Shown: positions 15,608 to 18,303 of the stretch, in pieces
Position numbering within the stretch: position 1 is the stretch's first letter
Layout of the letters: the number at the start of each line of letters is the position of its first letter
Assembly (NCBI GenBank): GCA_021789795.1
Contig: JAJYJA010000032.1
Location: forward strand, 1 to 18,303
DNA from: Deltaproteobacteria bacterium
GTDB taxonomy: Bacteria; Desulfobacterota; Desulfobulbia; Desulfobulbales; VMSU01
Direction: 5' to 3'
Length of the DNA stretch: 18,303 bases
Program-made: the position numbers and the translations under genes
Notes under the pieces: model-generated
Seen by the model: only the letters and a program-made list of their open reading frames with translations
Database searches by the model: none
What the model was told of the DNA's origin: nothing

Positions 15608-16870
15608 ATGCCTGATGAGAGACCATTACCACACCGTCGGCGATCAAACCACGGAATTTTGTCCGCCCGCCCCGGCCCCGAGGACTTGCAGGTCGGGCGG
15701 CCCGCCCCCGGACGGCATCCCAAGGCCGGGCTGCTCCTCTGCCTCCTGGCCGCCCTCCTGACCGTCCTGCCGGCCAGCCAGGCCGCTGGCGATGGCCAGC
15801 GGCTGGTGGTCATCTACTCCAGCGATGTCCACGGCCAGACCGCCCCCTGCGGCTGACACAGCCTCCCCCTGGGCGGTCTGCCCAGAAAGGCGGCACAGGT
15901 CAAGGCCACCCTGGCCGAACTCGGCCACCCGCCCCATCTGCTCCTGGACGCGGGCGGCCTCCTCTTCCCCAGCCCCAGCCTGGCGCCGGGCCAGGAAGAA
16001 CGGGCCAAGCTGACCGCCCGCGCCCTGGTCAAGGCTTACCAGCTGATCGGCTACCAGGCGCTGGGGATAGGCGCCGCGGACCTGGCCGCCGGGGCCGGCT
16101 GGCTGCAATGCCTATCAAAAAAATCTAAATCTTATTTCATCAGTGCCAATCTCACCGACAGATCAGGCCGAGAAACCCTCTTCCCTCCGGCGGTCATCCT
16201 ACCGGCGGGATCACTAAAGGTGGGGGTCATCGCCCTGACCGGCCCCGCCGCCTCAGCCGGCTATCAGGTTCGGCCCTGGCGGGAGGCGCTGCCGGGCCTG
16301 CTCGCCAAGACGGCCAAGGAAAGCGACCTCATCATCCTGCTCTCCGATCTGCCCCTGGCCGACACCCAGACCGTGGTCGCCACCTATCCGGCCATCCGGA
16401 TCGTCATTCAGGGCGGGCCGACCCAGTCCTCCCAGGCCGCCAACCCCCAGTCCCGGCCCACGGGGTCAACGCCCATCCTAAGTGTCGCCCCCGAGGGTCG
16501 GCAGCTCGGCGTCTTGGACATCGACTGGCGGCCCGGCCGGCCCTGGGCGCCCCAGGAGTTGGCGCGCCTGACCGCCGCCCGGACGGCCCTGACCCTGACC
16601 CGGTCGGAGCTCAAGAAACTTGCCCCGCGGGGATCGTCCCCGTCCGGGGCAACAAACCCGGCCCGGCAGGCGCTCACCGCCAGAAAACTGGCCCTGGAGT
16701 CCGAGATAAAGGAGTTGAGCGCAAAACTCGACCCCGCCAACCTCAAGGCCGGTTTCTCCACCTACGTCAACCGGACCATCAACCTCGACGCCAGCCGGCC
16801 GGAAGACCCGGCGGTCAAGGCAATCACCGAGCGGCTCGACACCGGCAAAGCCGCCAGCCCAGGGCCCTAG
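15608..16870 (+). CDS. UshA-like exported selenoprotein (in-frame TGA at 15854-15856 read as Sec)
   Basis: A 420-residue protein if TGA codon 83 is read as selenocysteine; otherwise it stops after 82 residues. Upstream, the frame has a signal peptide (hydrophobic core about 40-55, likely cleavage after ASQA) and the metallophosphatase start VVIYSSDVHGQTAPCG. After the TGA the same frame continues without a stop for 337 codons: HSLPLGGLPRKAAQ, LLLDAGGLLF, YFISANL and KVGVIALTG, all recognisable UshA/5'-nucleotidase N-domain blocks. Relatives carry PCGC at the TGA position, so the motif here would be C81-G82-U83. D73 and H75 are kept, but the usual GD is G116-G117, LSHLG is LSDLP and GGHxH is GGPTQ, so phosphatase activity is doubtful. 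There is no C-terminal nucleotidase domain; the tail looks helical. The ATG at 15608 has AAGG 7 nt upstream; a GTG at 15563 is an alternative. Confidence 0.88.
15854..15894 (+). promoter_or_regulatory. Bacterial SECIS-like element following the selenocysteine UGA
   Basis: Directly after UGA (15854-15856) a stem CUGGGC (15869-15874) / GCCCAG (15880-15885) closes a 5-nt loop GGUCU. A lower stem, GCC (15861-15863) with GGC (15892-15894) and CC (15865-15866) with GG (15889-15890), is split by a U-C mismatch and an internal loop. Counting the U of UGA as 1, the loop GU is at positions 23-24. That is the same place and loop sequence (GGUCU) that I recall for the E. coli fdhF SECIS, where G23 and U24 contact SelB. 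Confidence 0.85.
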
Positions 16871-16891
16871 CCGACAGTACCCCACAAAAAA

Positions 16892-16927
16892 AGGCCATGC
16901 GCCCTGGGATCCCAGGGCGCATGGCCT
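16892..16927 (-). terminator. Perfect 36-bp palindromic terminator of ppaC
   Basis: The sequence from 16892 to 16927 equals its own reverse complement (AGGCCATGCGCCCTGG, GATC, CCAGGGCGCATGGCCT). On the minus strand the hairpin is followed by TTTTTTT then GTG, so it is a strong intrinsic terminator for the pyrophosphatase gene. It lies 21 bp past the stop of the convergent selenoprotein gene. Towards the plus strand there is no U-run after the stem, so it would serve that gene less well. Confidence 0.92.
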
Positions 16928-16960
16928 GATATAAAACTAAAAAAACTCGCGACGGATAGA

Positions 16961-17875
16961 TCAGCAGCCGAAGGCCTTCTGCATGGGCGGCACGGTCTGC
17001 TTCTTGCGGCTCATCATGCCGGGGCACCACATGGCGCCGTTGGTCAGCTTGCCGCCAAAGGCCTTCTCGATCAGGGCCGGGTCATCGGAAACCACCAGCA
17101 GTTCGGTGCCTTCCTTGACCACGTCGGTGAGCATGAAGAGGACGGAATGCCGGCCCTCGGCCTTCAGGGCGGTCAGGGCCTTGACCAGATCGGCGCGGCA
17201 ACCGGCGGCCTGGTCGAGGGTGGCGAGCTCAAGCTGGCCGATGCCCACCTTCTTGCCGTTCATGTCAAAGTCCTTGTAGTCACGATTCAGCAGGTCCTTG
17301 ACCGGAACGCCGTCGATGGCCGACTTGGCCTTCAGCATGTCCATGAACAGGGCGCTGGTGTCGGCGATGCCGGCGATGGCGGCCAGTTCCTTGACCGCCG
17401 CCTTGTCGTCCGGGGTGCAGGTGGGCGACTTGAAGTTGACGGTGTCGCTCAGGATGGCGGCGGTCATGATCCCGGCCACCTTCTTGTCGATGGCGATGCC
17501 GTTGGTCTTGTAGATCTCGTTGATCACCGTGCAGGTGCAGCCCACCGGCTTGGCGTAGAAGAAGATCGGGCTGTTGGTGGTCACGTCGCCGATCTTGTGA
17601 TGATCGACCACCTCCACCACGTCGCTCATGTTGGCCGGGCCCTGGGCCAGGTCGCTGAAGTCAACCAGCATGATCTGCTTGCCGGCGGCGTCGGTCATGA
17701 TGGTGGGGGCGGAAAAACCAAAGCGGTCTAAGACCAGCTTGCTCTCCGGGTTCAACTCACCCTGCATGGCCGCCACGGCGTCAACGCCCATCGCCTTCTT
17801 AAGGGCGGCATAGGCAATCGCCGAGGCTACGGAATCGGTATCCGGGCTCTTGTGCCCAACAACGTAAATCGACAT
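16961..17875 (-). CDS. ppaC: Manganese-dependent (family II, DHH) inorganic pyrophosphatase
   Basis: A 304-residue cytoplasmic enzyme that hydrolyses PPi to two phosphates. The DHH motifs are present: GHKSPDTDS (H8, D12 and D14 as metal ligands), VDFSD with D72, VDHH (91-93) and SDT with D144. The DHHA2 C-terminal part ends with SRKKQ, the substrate-binding loop. Length equals the family norm of about 305-310. In family members I recall, the second motif is DHNE; here it is DFSD, a noticeable variant. I chose the ATG at 17873-17875 because GGAGGAGAG lies just upstream; an in-frame extension to 17989 would have no ribosome site and reads like non-coding DNA. In a sulfate reducer this enzyme would pull ATP sulfurylase towards APS, feeding AprBA (inference). 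A strong terminator follows. Confidence 0.95.
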   Translation of the reverse strand: MSIYVVGHKSPDTDSVASAIAYAALKKAMGVDAVAAMQGELNPESKLVLDRFGFSAPTIMTDAAGKQIMLVDFSDLAQGPANMSDVVEVVDHHKIGDVTTNSPIFFYAKPVGCTCTVINEIYKTNGIAIDKKVAGIMTAAILSDTVNFKSPTCTPDDKAAVKELAAIAGIADTSALFMDMLKAKSAIDGVPVKDLLNRDYKDFDMNGKKVGIGQLELATLDQAAGCRADLVKALTALKAEGRHSVLFMLTDVVKEGTELLVVSDDPALIEKAFGGKLTNGAMWCPGMMSRKKQTVPPMQKAFGC

Positions 17876-17919
17876 AACTCTCTCCTCCATCCTGAAATTT
17901 AAGTGATACATTTTTTTGA

Positions 17920-17938
17920 TGTGCCCCGCATGGGCACA
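17920..17938 (-). promoter_or_regulatory. Stem-loop in the probable ppaC leader
   Basis: TGTGCCC (17920-17926) and GGGCACA (17932-17938) form a 7-bp stem with a 5-nt loop. It begins 44 bp upstream of the ppaC ATG and is followed on the minus strand by an A-run, so it is not a terminator. An operator or leader hairpin is possible. Confidence 0.4.
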
Positions 17939-18033
17939 CCTACACCCGCCGGATGGCCAGCCGACAGAAACCTCAGCGCCCGCCGCCAACCGATCGCACC
18001 CAAGACCTGCCTATCCCCGTAAGGATAGAATTT

Positions 18034-18049
18034 CCGTAACTATCCAGCT
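18034..18049 (+). repeat. Fragment related to the 86-bp repeat
   Basis: CCGTAACTATCCAGCT resembles CCGTAACTATTCAGCC inside the reverse complement of repeat copy 2. It also resembles GGTAACTGTCCAGCTT at the edge of copy 1. It lies 46 bp before copy 2 in opposite orientation. It is short, so the relation is suggestive only. Confidence 0.4.
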
Positions 18050-18095
18050 ACACCCCATCTGCTTTGTCACCAACCGGCTCACATACCAAAAAGTA

Positions 18096-18181
18096 AGCTC
18101 GCCGGCTGGTTTCGCGCATCTGGGGCGCGGCTGAATAGTTACGGTCCCCAGCCGGTGCCAATTCTGCGGCACTAAGCTGGA
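18096..18181 (+). repeat. 86-bp dispersed intergenic repeat, copy 2
   Basis: The same orientation as copy 1 at 8678-8763, identical except for C instead of T in GGCTGAAT. The flanks differ after the final GGA. The same set of hairpins can form. It sits 220 bp upstream of ppaC in a gene-free stretch. Confidence 0.9.
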
Positions 18182-18303
18182 TCGTTGCGAATTTCCCGAA
18201 CATAGTGCTAATCGAAAAACACGTCAAGCACAAAAAACGCTTGCCGTCCAGGCGGGACAGGCCGGGGCTAACCGCCTAAGCCGTTGCCCGAAAACGGCAT
18301 CAA

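Larger units (their letters stand above)
17876..18303. other. Non-coding right edge upstream of ppaC
   Basis: I see no gene in these 428 bp. Contents: the ppaC ribosome site; a 7-bp stem TGTGCCC/GGGCACA (17920-17926 and 17932-17938) in the likely ppaC leader; a 6-bp hairpin CTATCC/GGATAG (18011-18016 and 18023-18028); a repeat fragment (18034-18049); the full 86-bp repeat copy 2 (18096-18181); and a 6-bp hairpin GCCGTT/AACGGC (18280-18285 and 18293-18298) at the edge. No clear ppaC promoter stands out. Confidence 0.6.

Noticed and set aside
15563..16870. The selenoprotein gene as a pseudogene with a nonsense mutation.
   Set aside because: Both sides of the TGA are well kept with no other stop or frameshift, the TGA is at the Cys/Sec column of the family, and a SECIS-like hairpin with correct spacing follows. 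A chance mutation would not bring these together.
17876..17989. N-terminal extension of the pyrophosphatase.
   Set aside because: The family start MSIYVVGHKSPDTDS fits the ATG at 17875 with GGAGGAGAG upstream; the extension crosses leader hairpins.

Overview
The window looks like a chromosomal segment of an anaerobic, GC-rich Desulfobacterota (former Deltaproteobacteria) sulfate reducer or sulfur disproportionator, perhaps Desulfobulbales-like. The basis is the adjacent pair aprBA (APS reductase) and qmoABC (its quinone-linked electron donor complex). The lineage is inferred from gene content and protein style, not from a search.

Layout from left to right. Positions 1-777 (minus) hold the 5' end of tuf preceded by four tRNA genes. 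Read on the minus strand the order is Thr(TGT), Tyr(GTA), Gly(TCC), Thr(GGT), tuf, the classic bacterial tRNA-tufB arrangement, with a good promoter at 788-816. Positions 901-8367 (minus) hold the dissimilatory sulfur block aprB-aprA, an intrinsic terminator, then qmoA-qmoB-qmoC. The aprA-qmoA gap also has a symmetric operator-like palindrome, and the qmoB-qmoC gap has a perfect 10-bp stem-loop. Positions 8368-9040 are a long non-coding region with the aprBA leader and one copy of an 86-bp repeat. Positions 9041-10000 (plus) encode a YkgJ-type cysteine-cluster protein. Positions 10018-15482 (minus) form a likely operon: an EI24/CysZ-like membrane protein, a 1155-residue GH18-like/CE4 deacetylase/GT2 synthase fusion, and a GH26-like secreted lipoprotein. 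It is probably a cell-surface polysaccharide system. Positions 15608-16870 (plus) encode an exported UshA-like selenoprotein whose reading frame crosses an in-frame TGA at 15854-15856. Positions 16961-17875 (minus) encode a family II inorganic pyrophosphatase with a perfect 36-bp palindromic terminator. The right edge, 17876-18303, has no gene and carries the second copy of the 86-bp repeat.

How the parts work together: AprBA reduces APS to sulfite and AMP, using electrons that QmoABC is thought to pass from the menaquinol pool. The pyrophosphatase would remove the PPi released when sulfate is activated by ATP sulfurylase, whose gene is not in this window. The polysaccharide operon is a separate function.

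The most notable items are the selenoprotein, the repeat family, and the regulatory structures in the apr/qmo block. The selenoprotein has a bacterial SECIS-like hairpin with loop GGUCU at the same distance from the UGA as in E. coli fdhF, in a protein that keeps the metallophosphatase fold signature but lacks most metal ligands. The repeat family has two copies at 85/86 identity 9.4 kb apart, plus degraded relatives.
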